From: JAOSJT01 sp035362335
GTDB lineage: Bacteria; Bacteroidota; Ignavibacteria; SZUA-365
Direction of reading: 5' to 3'
DNA length: 64,000 bases
NCBI GenBank assembly: GCA_035362335.1
Contig: DAOSDL010000018.1
Coordinates: forward strand, 19,031-83,030
Position 1 is the first letter of the stretch. Each line of letters opens with the position of its first letter. The notes beneath the pieces were generated by a model that worked only from the letters and a program-made list of their open reading frames with translations, made no database searches and had not been told where the DNA came from. A program made the translations under genes and the position numbers. This document shows positions 8,788-17,213 of this stretch, piece by piece.

Positions 8788-9177
8788 ATGACAGATCCCA
8801 TTGCAGATTATTTGACCCGCCTGCGCAACAGTATTCGTGCGCATCACAAGCAGGTGGAAATTCCCTCGTCGAACGTGAAAATCGGTTTGACGGAGATTCT
8901 CTACCAGCAGGGCTACCTGAGCGGGTACTCCATTCTCAAGGATTCGCCGCAAGGTACGATTCGTATCTACCTGAAGTACAAGGACGGCCAGTCCGTGATC
9001 GAAGGTCTCCAGCGCATCAGCAAGCCCGGCCTTCGTAAATACGCCGGCGCGCAAGACGTTCCGCGTACACTCAATGGACTCGGTATCACGATCGTCTCCA
9101 CTCCCAAGGGACTTCTCACCGACGCGCAGGCGCGTCTGGAGAACGTGGGTGGCGAAGTGCTCTGTCGTATCTGGTAA
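8788..9177 (+). CDS. rpsH: Small ribosomal subunit protein uS8
   Basis: Primary 16S-binding protein; regulates the spc operon in E. coli. The 129-residue reading begins MTDPIADYLTRLRN at 8788. A longer in-frame reading starting inside rpsN was rejected because S8 normally begins here. The C-terminal STPKGLLTDAQARLENVGGE is canonical. Confidence 0.96.
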   Translation: MTDPIADYLTRLRNSIRAHHKQVEIPSSNVKIGLTEILYQQGYLSGYSILKDSPQGTIRIYLKYKDGQSVIEGLQRISKPGLRKYAGAQDVPRTLNGLGITIVSTPKGLLTDAQARLENVGGEVLCRIW

Positions 9178-9201
9178 GCTTAAGCGAGAAGGAGTAGCAT
9201 C

Positions 9202-9741
9202 GTGTCTAGAGTAGGTAAAAATCCGGTTGTCATCCCCGCTGGCGTGAAGGTGTCGTTGGACAACGGCATCATCGTGGTCAAGGGACCGAAGGGCGAACTC
9301 AAACGCCAGCTTCACCCCGATGTGGAAGTGACGCTCGAGGACGGACAGGTGTCCGTCACGCGTTCGACCAATCTCAAGGATCATCGTTCCTTGCACGGTA
9401 CCACGCGGGCCAACATTCAGAACATGGTCACAGGCGTGACCGAGGGCTTCAGTCGCAAGCTGGAACTCGTGGGCGTCGGTTACAAGGTCGAATTGATGGG
9501 ACAGAATCTCGTGATCACCATCGGGTATTCGCATCCTGTCGCATTCATTCCTCCCACGAGCATCACTTTCACCGTGGAATCCAATACCGCGATGACGGTC
9601 AGCGGCATCGACAAACAGCTCGTCGGCCAGATTGCATCCAAGATTCGCGCCGTGCGTCCCCCCGAGCCGTACAAGGGCAAGGGCATCAAGTACGCGGGCG
9701 AGAAGATTCGTCGCAAGGCCGGCAAGACCGCCAAATCGTAA
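9202..9741 (+). CDS. rplF: Large ribosomal subunit protein uL6
   Basis: 50S protein near the factor-binding site. It has 179 residues from a GTG start behind AGAAGGAG. MSRVGKNPVVIPAGVKV and the C-terminal PPEPYKGKGIKYAGEKIR are diagnostic. Standard order after rpsH. Confidence 0.97.
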   Translation: MSRVGKNPVVIPAGVKVSLDNGIIVVKGPKGELKRQLHPDVEVTLEDGQVSVTRSTNLKDHRSLHGTTRANIQNMVTGVTEGFSRKLELVGVGYKVELMGQNLVITIGYSHPVAFIPPTSITFTVESNTAMTVSGIDKQLVGQIASKIRAVRPPEPYKGKGIKYAGEKIRRKAGKTAKS

Positions 9742-9779
9742 CAGAGTTGAGAAGAATCGATACTGGAGCATAGACGATC

Positions 9780-10154
9780 ATGTCCATTCGCAAAGTGAAA
9801 AAGTACACCACGCGCGAGAAGCGGAAGATCCGCATTCGCAAGAAAGTCCTCGGTACCCCCGAGTGCCCGCGCCTGACGGTGTATCGCAGTTTGAAGCATA
9901 TGTATGCGCAACTCTTCGACGATTCACGCGGTGTGTCCCTCGGAACGATATCCACCAAGACCGAAAACCTCGCCGGCGATCTCGCCGCTGCGAAAGGCAA
10001 GGTCGAGGCGGCGCGTATCGTAGGCAAGGGCATTGCCGAGTTGGCGAAATCGAAGAATATCACCTCCGTGGTCTTCGACCGCAACGGATATCTGTATCAC
10101 GGCCGTGTCAAAGCCGTGGCGGACGGCGCCCGCGAAGCGGGACTCGAATTTTAA
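9780..10154 (+). CDS. rplR: Large ribosomal subunit protein uL18
   Basis: 5S rRNA-binding protein of the central protuberance, 124 residues. The basic N-terminus, RLTVYRSLKHMYAQL and the C-terminal VVFDRNGYLYHGRVKAVAD are typical. Confidence 0.96.
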   Translation: MSIRKVKKYTTREKRKIRIRKKVLGTPECPRLTVYRSLKHMYAQLFDDSRGVSLGTISTKTENLAGDLAAAKGKVEAARIVGKGIAELAKSKNITSVVFDRNGYLYHGRVKAVADGAREAGLEF

Positions 10155-10181
10155 CCTGGACGGATTTTAAAGGAGTGATTC

Positions 10182-10700
10182 TTGGCTACCGTAGTTAAAG
10201 CAAGCGAGCTCGAACTGAAGGAGCGACTCGTCCAGATCAAGCGAGTTGCGAAGGTTGTCAAAGGCGGACGCCGCTTCAGCTTCAACGCCATCGTCGTGGT
10301 CGGCGACGGCAACGGGCATGTCGGCATCGGTCTGGGCAAGGCCAATGAGGTGACCGACGCAATTTCCAAGGGTGTCGAAGATGCACGCAAGCGCGTCATC
10401 AAGATCCCCATTATCAACGGGACGATTCCGCATCCCATCACCGGACGCTACGGCGCGGGCAAGGTCATCCTCAAGCCTGCCTCGCAGGGTACCGGACTGA
10501 TTGCGGGTGGCGGTGTGCGCGCCGTGCTCGAGAGCGCCGGCGTTCTCGATGTGCTCACCAAGTCGCTCGGGACGTCCAATCAGCACAACGTCGTGAAGGC
10601 CACGATGGATGCGTTGGAGAATCTGGTCGACGCGCGCGTGGTGGCAACCAAGCGTGGTATCAGCGTGGGCGAAGTGTTCTCCACTCAGGTCAGCAAGTAA
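10182..10700 (+). CDS. rpsE: Small ribosomal subunit protein uS5
   Basis: 30S fidelity protein at the mRNA entrance. It has 172 residues from a TTG start behind AAAGGAG. The double-stranded RNA-binding core VAKVVKGGRRFSFNAIVVVGD and the GTGLIAGGGVRAVLE segment are intact. Confidence 0.96.
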   Translation: MATVVKASELELKERLVQIKRVAKVVKGGRRFSFNAIVVVGDGNGHVGIGLGKANEVTDAISKGVEDARKRVIKIPIINGTIPHPITGRYGAGKVILKPASQGTGLIAGGGVRAVLESAGVLDVLTKSLGTSNQHNVVKATMDALENLVDARVVATKRGISVGEVFSTQVSK

Positions 10701-10719
10701 TCGTCGGGCAAGGCAGAAC

Positions 10720-10905
10720 ATGGCAAAGATCAAAATTACACAAACGCGCAGCGTGATCGGCCGCATCGAGAATCAGAAGCGCACCATCGAGGCGCTCGGA
10801 CTCGGTCGTCCGAACAACGCGGTCATTCACAACGATACCCCGCAGATCCGGGGTATGATTCGGAAAGTCTCCCACCTCGTTCGCGTTGAGAACGTCGAGG
10901 GTTGA
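10720..10905 (+). CDS. rpmD: Large ribosomal subunit protein uL30
   Basis: Small 50S protein, 61 residues, beginning MAKIKITQTRSVIGR. The LGLGRPNNAVIHNDTPQIRG segment is the L30 signature. An in-frame extension into rpsE was rejected. L30 is absent from some bacteria but kept here. Confidence 0.95.
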   Translation: MAKIKITQTRSVIGRIENQKRTIEALGLGRPNNAVIHNDTPQIRGMIRKVSHLVRVENVEG

Positions 10906-10934
10906 CGGACAAGCGAACACGATAGCAGGAATAC

Positions 10935-11405
10935 ATGATGGCGAATCATCTCTCAAATCTCACGTACGCCGAAGGGTCACGGAAAAAGAAAAAACGTGTG
11001 GGTCGCGGCCAGGGCAGCGGCCATGGAGGCACATCCACGCGCGGCCACAAGGGTGCGCAGTCGCGTTCCGGTGCCAAGCGCAAGCTCGGCTTCGAGGGCG
11101 GTCAGATGCCGTTGCAGCGCCGCCTTCCGAAATTCGGTTTCACGAACATCAATCGCGTGGAATATCTGGGCATCAACGTGTCCCGCTTGCAGGAACTCGT
11201 GACCAAGGGCACCGTGGCCGACGGCGTGATTACCCCGGACGTGCTCTACGCCCTGGGTGTGGCGTCGAAGCGTCGCATGCCGATCAAGATTCTCGGCAAC
11301 GGCGATCTCGGCAGCAAGCTCACGGTTACCGCGCATGCATTCAGCGCAACCGCGAAACAGAAGATTGAGGCGGCAGGCGGTACCGCCACCACTGTTACAG
11401 CGTAA
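10935..11405 (+). CDS. rplO: Large ribosomal subunit protein uL15
   Basis: 50S assembly protein, 156 residues. It has the glycine/arginine-rich N-terminal arm with KKKRVGRGQGSGHGGTSTRG and GGQMPLQRRLPKFGF. There are two tandem ATG codons (10935 and 10938); either could be used. It is 14 bases before secY. Confidence 0.96.
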   Translation: MMANHLSNLTYAEGSRKKKKRVGRGQGSGHGGTSTRGHKGAQSRSGAKRKLGFEGGQMPLQRRLPKFGFTNINRVEYLGINVSRLQELVTKGTVADGVITPDVLYALGVASKRRMPIKILGNGDLGSKLTVTAHAFSATAKQKIEAAGGTATTVTA

Positions 11406-11419
11406 TACACAGGAAGATA

Positions 11420-12760
11420 ATGGCTGGCTTCGGCGAAAGCATTCGCAACATGTTCAAGATTCAGGAGCTGCGTGAGCGGATCCTGTTTACGATTGTCATG
11501 CTCGTGATCGTGCGATTCGGTTCGCATATCACGCTCCCGGGCGTCAACGCGTCCCTGCTGGCCGATTGGCTCGCATCGCAATCCGGCAGTGGCGGTTTGT
11601 TCGGGCTCTTCGACCTTTTCGTCGGAGGTGCCTTCAGCAATGCCGCTATTTTCTCGCTGGGTATCATGCCCTACATCACCGCGTCCATCATTCTGCAGTT
11701 GCTCGGTGCGGTCATCCCGTACTTCCAGAAACTGCAGAAGGAAGGCGGCGAGGAAGGCCGCAAGAAGATCAACCAATACACGCGTTACGGCACCATTTTC
11801 ATTGCCGCCCTGCAGGGCTGGGGTGTGAGTGTGCGCCTGCAGAACCTGACCACGCCGAGTGGCGCACCCGTGGTGCCGCCTGAGGTGCAGGGAGTGTTCT
11901 TCGCGCTGGCCACCATGGTCGTCATCGCGGCATCCACCATGCTTATGATGTGGATCGGCGAGCAGATCACGGAGCGGGGTATCGGCAACGGTATCTCCCT
12001 GATCATCTTCGTCGGCATCATTGCACGGTTGCCGCAGTCGCTTGTGGGCGAGTTCATGGGTGGTGGCAACATCATCATCAACCTTATCATCATCGGCTTG
12101 ATGGTGCTCATCACCGCAGCCGTGGTGATGGTGACACAGGGCACCAGACGAATACCAGTGCAATACGCGAAGCGTGTGGTGGGCCGCAAGGTGTACGGCG
12201 GTGTGACGCAGTACATTCCTCTGCGCGTCAACACTGCGGGCGTCATGCCCATCATCTTCGCGCAGTCCATCATGTTCGTGCCGGAAACGGTGACGATGTT
12301 CTTCCCGGAGAACGACTTCATGATGATGCTGTCGACGTGGTTCCGTCACGACTCGTTCTTCTACGCCGCGGTGTATGGTGTGATGATCATCTTCTTCACC
12401 TATTTCTACACGGCAATTTCGTTCAATCCGCAAGACGTGGCGGACAATATGAAACGCCAGGGTGGGTTTATTCCGGGTATCCGTCCGGGAACGCACACGC
12501 GTGATTACATCGACAACATTCTCACGAAGATCACACTGCCGGGCTCGATTTTCCTCGCAATCATCGCCGTGCTTCCCACGTTCATGATGAAGCTGGGAGT
12601 GACGCCGAGTTTCGCGCAGTTCTTCGGAGGCACCAGCTTGCTGATCATGGTTGGTGTGGCGCTCGACACTCTGCAGCAGGTCGAAAGCCATTTGCTCATG
12701 CGCCACTACGATGGCTTCATGAAGAGTGGCAAGATTCGCGGCCGTATCGGACGCGGATAA
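11420..12760 (+). CDS. secY: Protein translocase subunit SecY
   Basis: Inner-membrane channel of the Sec translocon that exports unfolded proteins and inserts membrane proteins. The 446 residues carry about ten hydrophobic spans. Recognisable segments are LGIMPYITASIILQLL, WIGEQITERGIGNGISLI and the C-terminal VESHLLMRHYDGFMKSGKIRG loop. Its position after rplO and before map is the common spc-operon arrangement. Many exported proteins in this window depend on it. Confidence 0.97.
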   Translation: MAGFGESIRNMFKIQELRERILFTIVMLVIVRFGSHITLPGVNASLLADWLASQSGSGGLFGLFDLFVGGAFSNAAIFSLGIMPYITASIILQLLGAVIPYFQKLQKEGGEEGRKKINQYTRYGTIFIAALQGWGVSVRLQNLTTPSGAPVVPPEVQGVFFALATMVVIAASTMLMMWIGEQITERGIGNGISLIIFVGIIARLPQSLVGEFMGGGNIIINLIIIGLMVLITAAVVMVTQGTRRIPVQYAKRVVGRKVYGGVTQYIPLRVNTAGVMPIIFAQSIMFVPETVTMFFPENDFMMMLSTWFRHDSFFYAAVYGVMIIFFTYFYTAISFNPQDVADNMKRQGGFIPGIRPGTHTRDYIDNILTKITLPGSIFLAIIAVLPTFMMKLGVTPSFAQFFGGTSLLIMVGVALDTLQQVESHLLMRHYDGFMKSGKIRGRIGRG

Positions 12761-12766
12761 GGAAAC

Positions 12767-13555
12767 GTGTACCGAGGTATGATTCAGCTCAAGACGGAAG
12801 AGGAGATCGAGATCATGCGCACACCGTGCGCGATCGTCTCCGATGTTCACAAGCTGCTCATGCCTCAGGTCAAGCCCGGCACACGGGTGTCGGATCTGGA
12901 TGCCATGGCGGAGGATTTCATTCGAGCCAATGGCGGGCTTCCAGCCTTCAAAGGGTATCGCTCGGGCAGCTCGGCGATACCGCCTTTTCCCGCGACACTG
13001 TGTGTGTCCATCGATGATGAAGTGGTGCATGGAATCCCCAGTGATCGCATCCTTCAGGAAGGAGAGATCATCTCGATCGATGTGGGCGTGGAGAAGGACG
13101 GCTTTTTCGGTGATGGCGCTATCACTCTCGCGGTGGGCGCGGTGGATCCGGAGAAAGTGCGGCTGATGCGGGTGACGCGAGAGAGTCTGTTTCGAGGCAT
13201 TGACCAGGCCCTCCCGGGAAATCACCTCGGCGATGTCTCCGCCGCAGTGCAGGAGCATGTGGAGGCCAACGGCTTCAGCGTGGTGCGGGATCTCGTCGGC
13301 CACGGCATCGGAAAGAATCTGCACGAGGAGCCTGCGGTGCCGAATTTCGGCAAAGCGGGAACTGGACCGGTGCTCAAGGCCGGCATGACACTCGCGATCG
13401 AACCGATGGTGAACTACGGTACCCACCGGGTGCGCATTGCGGCGAATGGATGGACGGTGCTTACGCGAGATGGCGCTCCATCGGCACACTTTGAACATAC
13501 GGTGTACATAGCAAAGGACGGACCACAGTTGCTCACTTATCACTTCGAACGATAG
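12767..13555 (+). CDS. map: Methionine aminopeptidase, type I
   Basis: Removes the initiator methionine from nascent proteins. It has 262 residues. The dinuclear metal ligands are visible: the two aspartates in SIDVGVEKDGFFGDGAI, His in VGHGIGKNLHEEP, and glutamates in LAIEPMV and HFEHTVY. The GTG at 12767 is chosen because AAGGA lies at proper spacing; an ATG four codons later has its GAGG too close. Only 6 bases separate it from secY. Confidence 0.95.
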   Translation: MYRGMIQLKTEEEIEIMRTPCAIVSDVHKLLMPQVKPGTRVSDLDAMAEDFIRANGGLPAFKGYRSGSSAIPPFPATLCVSIDDEVVHGIPSDRILQEGEIISIDVGVEKDGFFGDGAITLAVGAVDPEKVRLMRVTRESLFRGIDQALPGNHLGDVSAAVQEHVEANGFSVVRDLVGHGIGKNLHEEPAVPNFGKAGTGPVLKAGMTLAIEPMVNYGTHRVRIAANGWTVLTRDGAPSAHFEHTVYIAKDGPQLLTYHFER

Positions 13556-13556
13556 C

Positions 13557-13775
13557 ATGGCGAAACAGGGCTCCATTACCGTTGACGGTGTTATCACCGA
13601 AACCCTCCCCAACGCGATGTTTCGCGTGCGGTTGGAAAACGGCCACGAAGTACTGGCCCATGTCTCGGGCAAGATGCGCATGCATTTTATCCGCATCCTG
13701 CAAGGCGATAAGGTGACTGTCGAACTGTCACCGTACGACCTGACCAAGGGCAGAATTACGTATCGATACAAATAG
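13557..13775 (+). CDS. infA: Translation initiation factor IF-1
   Basis: S1-like OB-fold factor binding the ribosomal A site during initiation. The 72 residues are the standard length, beginning MAKQGSITVDGVITETLPN and ending LTKGRITYRYK. The ATG begins one base after the map stop codon. Confidence 0.97.
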   Translation: MAKQGSITVDGVITETLPNAMFRVRLENGHEVLAHVSGKMRMHFIRILQGDKVTVELSPYDLTKGRITYRYK

Positions 13776-13791
13776 AACCAACGGAGACATC

Positions 13792-13905
13792 ATGAAAGTC
13801 CGTGCTTCTGTGAAAAAAATGTGTGACAAGTGCAAAATCATCCGCCGCAAAGGCGTGGTCCGGGTGATTTGCTCGAATCCCAAGCACAAGCAGCGCCAAG
13901 GCTAA
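13792..13905 (+). CDS. rpmJ: Large ribosomal subunit protein bL36, zinc-binding type
   Basis: 37-residue 50S protein starting MKVRASVKKMCDKCK. Zinc ligands Cys11, Cys14, Cys27 and His32 are all present, so this is the C+ form. It is preceded by ACGGAG. It lies between infA and rpsM as in most bacteria. Confidence 0.96.
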   Translation: MKVRASVKKMCDKCKIIRRKGVVRVICSNPKHKQRQG

Positions 13906-13949
13906 ACCGTCGTTATCAGATCACACCATCGAGCTTCAAGGAGTTACAG

Positions 13950-14330
13950 TTGGCACGTATAGCTGGAGTTGATTTACCGCGAGCCAAGCACGCCGTTATC
14001 GGATTGACCTACATCTACGGTATCGGGCGCTCAACCGCAAAGACCATTCTCGATCAGGTGGGCATCGCCCACGACAAGAAGATCGAAGCGCTGAGCGATG
14101 ACGAAGTCAATGCCATCCGCACGGTCATCAGTGGCATGAAGGTGGAAGGCGCTGTGCGCAGCGAAATGCAGATGAACATCAAGCGCCTCATGGACATCGG
14201 TTGCTACCGCGGTCTGCGCCACAGGAAGGGATTGCCCGCGCGTGGCCAGCGTACGAAAACCAATGCCCGCACGCGCAAAGGCCGCCGTCGCACCGTGGCC
14301 GGCAAGAAAAAAGCACCGTCGAAGAAGTAA
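13950..14330 (+). CDS. rpsM: Small ribosomal subunit protein uS13
   Basis: 30S head protein forming the intersubunit bridge and P-site contacts. A TTG start (MARIAGVDLPRAKHAV) is chosen because AAGGAG lies 6 bases upstream and the protein then has the standard 126 residues. A longer in-frame reading that begins inside rpmJ was rejected. The C-terminal tail RTKTNARTRKGRRRTVAGKK is normal. Confidence 0.96.
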   Translation: MARIAGVDLPRAKHAVIGLTYIYGIGRSTAKTILDQVGIAHDKKIEALSDDEVNAIRTVISGMKVEGAVRSEMQMNIKRLMDIGCYRGLRHRKGLPARGQRTKTNARTRKGRRRTVAGKKKAPSKK

Positions 14331-14360
14331 CATCGTACAGTTGAGTTTATAGGAGTCGCT

Positions 14361-14747
14361 GTGGCTAAAGCCGTAAAGAAGACGAAGAAAAAAATCCAGG
14401 TCGACACCACCGGTCGCGCCTATGTGAAGGCGACGTTCAACAACGTGCTCGTGACGTTGACGGACATTTACGGAAACACGATCTCGTGGTCCTCGGCCGG
14501 GAAGAACGGATTCAAGGGTTCCCGCAAGAACACGCCGTACGCCGCGCAGGTGTCGGCCGAAGCTGCCGCGAAGGAGGCCTACGACCTCGGTCTTCGCAAA
14601 GTGGCTGTGTTCGTGAAAGGTCCCGGCTCCGGCCGTGAAGCCGCGATCCGCTCGCTGCAGACGGCCGGTCTGGAAATCATGGAAATCCGTGATGTGACGC
14701 CCATTCCGCACAACGGATGCCGCCCTCCGAAACGCCGGAGAGTGTAA
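14361..14747 (+). CDS. rpsK: Small ribosomal subunit protein uS11
   Basis: 30S platform protein. It has 128 residues from a GTG start behind AGGAG. YVKATFNNVLVTLTDIYGN and the C-terminal DVTPIPHNGCRPPKRRRV are diagnostic. The gene that usually follows, rpsD, is not present before rpoA. Confidence 0.96.
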   Translation: MAKAVKKTKKKIQVDTTGRAYVKATFNNVLVTLTDIYGNTISWSSAGKNGFKGSRKNTPYAAQVSAEAAAKEAYDLGLRKVAVFVKGPGSGREAAIRSLQTAGLEIMEIRDVTPIPHNGCRPPKRRRV

Positions 14748-14771
14748 TACCCCGTGCGCCGCAGGGATGAC

Positions 14772-14837
14772 ATGGCAGCGCTCCGGCGCGCCATGCATCG
14801 TGGAGAATTGATGAACGACCTGGCACGTACCCTTTAA
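14772..14837 (+). other. 21-codon ORF in the place normally occupied by rpsD
   Basis: Between rpsK and rpoA there are only 109 bases. They contain a 21-residue open frame, MAALRRAMHRGELMNDLART plus Leu, ending in TAA. It has no good Shine-Dalgarno site and does not resemble any part of S4. It may be chance, a leader peptide, or residue of a deletion; I cannot tell which. Confidence 0.2.
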
Positions 14838-14856
14838 CAGGAGAACAGTTTCAAAG

Positions 14857-15858
14857 ATGATTACGACAACGATTCAAATGCCGGAAGGCATCGTCCTTGA
14901 TGAAGCGACCTACTCGGATACCTTCGGGCGTTTCGTGGTGCAGCCGCTGGACAAGGGCTATGGCATCACTATCGGAAACTCGCTCCGCCGGGTGCTTTTG
15001 TCTTCGTTGACCGGCACGGCCATCACCTCCATCCGCATCGATGGTGTGATGCATGAATTCTCCACCATCCACGGCGTGGTCGAGGATGTGTCCGAGATCG
15101 TGCTCAATCTCAAGGAAGTGCGTTTCAAGGCGGTCAACCCCAAGGCCAACAGCATCATCGTGTCGCTGAAGGGCCCGCATACCTTTACCGCCGCCGATAT
15201 CCAGGCCGCCTCCCCCGAGTTCGAAGTGCTGAATCCCGACAAGTACATCTGCACTCTCGGACCCGAAGCCGCCTTCGATATCGAGATTCGCCTTGCCCGC
15301 GGCCGCGGCTATGTGCCCGCCGATGAGAACAAACTCGTCGATCAACCGCTGGGTACCATTTCCATGGATGCCATTTTCACGCCGATCAAAAACGTGAAAG
15401 TGCTTGTCGAAAATACCCGCGTCGGTGGCAGCACCGATTACGACAAGCTCACGCTGGAAATTTCCACCGACGGCTCCATCACTCCCGAGGACGCCCTTTC
15501 GCAGGCCGCGAAAATTCTGCTCGACCACGTGCAGATGTTCGTCGGCTTCGATATCGCGAAAAAGGAAGACAAAAACGCCGCTCCGGAGGATGAGGAAGTC
15601 GCACGCATTCGCAAGATTCTCACCACCTCGGTCGATGATCTCGAATTGTCGGTGCGCTCCCATAACTGTCTGAAGGCCGCCAACATCCGCACCATCGCGG
15701 ACCTCGTGCGCCGCGACGAAGCCGAAATGCTCAAGTTCCGCAATTTCGGCCGTAAATCCCTCGCCGAACTCGGCGCCATCGTCGATGAGTTCGGGCTGCA
15801 GTTCGGTATGGATGTCGATAAATACCTTGCGGACGTTGTTTCGCAGGACGAAGAGTAA
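14857..15858 (+). CDS. rpoA: RNA polymerase subunit alpha
   Basis: Scaffold of RNA polymerase assembly and contact point for UP elements and activators. The 333 residues have an N-terminal dimerisation domain (PLDKGYGITIGNSLRRVLLSS) and a C-terminal DNA-binding domain (LKAANIRTIADLVRRDEAEM and KFRNFGRKSLAEL). AACAGGAG lies upstream. It is followed by rplQ. Confidence 0.98.
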   Translation: MITTTIQMPEGIVLDEATYSDTFGRFVVQPLDKGYGITIGNSLRRVLLSSLTGTAITSIRIDGVMHEFSTIHGVVEDVSEIVLNLKEVRFKAVNPKANSIIVSLKGPHTFTAADIQAASPEFEVLNPDKYICTLGPEAAFDIEIRLARGRGYVPADENKLVDQPLGTISMDAIFTPIKNVKVLVENTRVGGSTDYDKLTLEISTDGSITPEDALSQAAKILLDHVQMFVGFDIAKKEDKNAAPEDEEVARIRKILTTSVDDLELSVRSHNCLKAANIRTIADLVRRDEAEMLKFRNFGRKSLAELGAIVDEFGLQFGMDVDKYLADVVSQDEE

Positions 15859-15878
15859 CCTGAGGAAAAGTATACACC

Positions 15879-16526
15879 ATGAGACACGCAAAAACAGGAC
15901 GCAAACTGTCCCGCACCGCAAGCCACCGCAAGGCTCTGCTCGCAGCGCTTTCCACCGCGCTCATCAAACACAAACGCATTCAAACCACCGCCGCGAAGGC
16001 GAAGGAAACCCGGCGCATCATCGAGCCGCTGATCACACGCGCTCGTGACGCCTATCTGCGCGAGAAAAGCGGCGAACCGGTGGACGTGCATTCGCGTCGT
16101 ATCATCTCCCAGTTCATTCAGGACAAGGATGCCGTGAAATTACTCTTCACGGAAATCGCCGAAAAAGTCGGCAAGCGTCCGGGCGGCTACACGCGCGTGC
16201 TCAAGCTGGGCACTCGCCTTGGCGACGGTGCCGAAATGGCCGTGATCGAGCTGGTGGACTACAACGAGGGTCAGGACAACAAGCAGCGCAAAGATCGCGT
16301 CGCGCGTTCCAAGGCCGCTCTCGCACGCCGTAAAGCCGTCGAAGAGCAAAAGGCGAAAACCGCCGCTCCCGCCGCAGCAGTTCCCGCCGCTGTCGTCGAG
16401 GAAGCTGCCCCGGTTGCCGAAGCTCCCGTCGAAGAAATCGCCGCCGCGACTGAAGACGTCGCCAGCAGCGAAGCTCCCGCCGTGGACGACGCTCCCGCCG
16501 CCACCGAGGAAGAGCCCAAGGCCTGA
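15879..16526 (+). CDS. rplQ: Large ribosomal subunit protein bL17 with long acidic C-terminal tail
   Basis: 50S protein at the tunnel exit rim. The first 120-130 residues are ordinary L17 (MRHAKTGRKLSRTASHRKAL, LGTRLGDGAEMAVIELVDY). After them come roughly 85 extra residues, first basic (DNKQRKDRVARSKAALARRK) and then a low-complexity tail of Ala, Glu, Pro and Val. The total of 215 residues is well above the common 115-130. The tail is in frame and ends just before a terminator, so it is not an annotation artefact. Confidence 0.95.
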   Translation: MRHAKTGRKLSRTASHRKALLAALSTALIKHKRIQTTAAKAKETRRIIEPLITRARDAYLREKSGEPVDVHSRRIISQFIQDKDAVKLLFTEIAEKVGKRPGGYTRVLKLGTRLGDGAEMAVIELVDYNEGQDNKQRKDRVARSKAALARRKAVEEQKAKTAAPAAAVPAAVVEEAAPVAEAPVEEIAAATEDVASSEAPAVDDAPAATEEEPKA

Positions 16527-16545
16527 ACGGATTCATGAAATGACC

Positions 16546-16574
16546 ACGCCGTGGTACGCCACGGCGTTTTTTTT
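16546..16574 (+). terminator. Intrinsic terminator closing the ribosomal superoperon
   Basis: A perfect 9-bp stem (ACGCCGTGG at 16546-16554 with CCACGGCGT at 16559-16567), a TACG tetraloop and eight consecutive T. The engB start codon lies only 3 bases beyond the T run. Confidence 0.92.
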
Positions 16575-16577
16575 GCC

Positions 16578-17162
16578 ATGCAGTTACACACAACGTTCGA
16601 TATCAGTGCCGCCAGCGCACGTCAATTCCCCGATGCCACCCTCCCCGAAGTGGCATTCGTCGGGCGATCGAACGTGGGTAAATCCTCGCTGCTCAACCTT
16701 CTCACCGGACGCAAGGGTCTCGCGCGCGTCAGTGCCACACCGGGCAAAACGCAACAGATCAATTTCTATACGGTCGATGGCGTGCTGCGTCTCGTGGATT
16801 TGCCCGGCTACGGCTATGCCAAGGCCTCGCAGCACAGCCGCCGGCAGTGGGGAAAGCTCATCACCGACTATTTCGATGCCGGACGTCCTCTGCGCATGAT
16901 CTTTCAGTTGGTGGATGCGCGGCTGCCGTTGCAGGAATCGGATGCGAGCGTGCTGCATTGGTTCAGCGAGCGCCGCCTCCCCGTGCAGGTGGTGCTGACG
17001 AAAATCGACAAACTCGGCCAAAGTGATCGCGCCAAGCAGTTGCGCACCCTCGCCCTCGCGATGCGTCCGATGGGCTACGAAGGCGATCTGCTCACGGTGT
17101 CGAGCACCAAGGGGCTGGGCAGGAAAGAATTGCTGCAACGCATGTTCGCAGGGAGCGAATAG
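16578..17162 (+). CDS. engB: Ribosome-assembly GTPase EngB/YsxC
   Basis: TRAFAC-class GTPase needed for 50S maturation and often essential. The 194 residues match the family. Motifs: G1 GRSNVGKSS, G3 DLPGYGYAKAS and G4 TKIDKLGQ. The ATG at 16578 is chosen; a GTG at 16551 lies within the terminator stem and would add an unrelated leader. Because the start lies just after the terminator, the message must come from read-through or be nearly leaderless. Confidence 0.95.
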   Translation: MQLHTTFDISAASARQFPDATLPEVAFVGRSNVGKSSLLNLLTGRKGLARVSATPGKTQQINFYTVDGVLRLVDLPGYGYAKASQHSRRQWGKLITDYFDAGRPLRMIFQLVDARLPLQESDASVLHWFSERRLPVQVVLTKIDKLGQSDRAKQLRTLALAMRPMGYEGDLLTVSSTKGLGRKELLQRMFAGSE

Positions 17163-17213
17163 CGCGATCGACCTCTCACACACTCGTAGAACATTGAGGA
17201 AACACGGATTCGT

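Noticed and set aside
11246..13771. 841-codon open frame on the minus strand
   Set aside because: It lies opposite rplO, secY, map and infA, whose products are certain. Its translation is rich in His and Arg with no domain, the usual antisense shadow in GC-rich genes.
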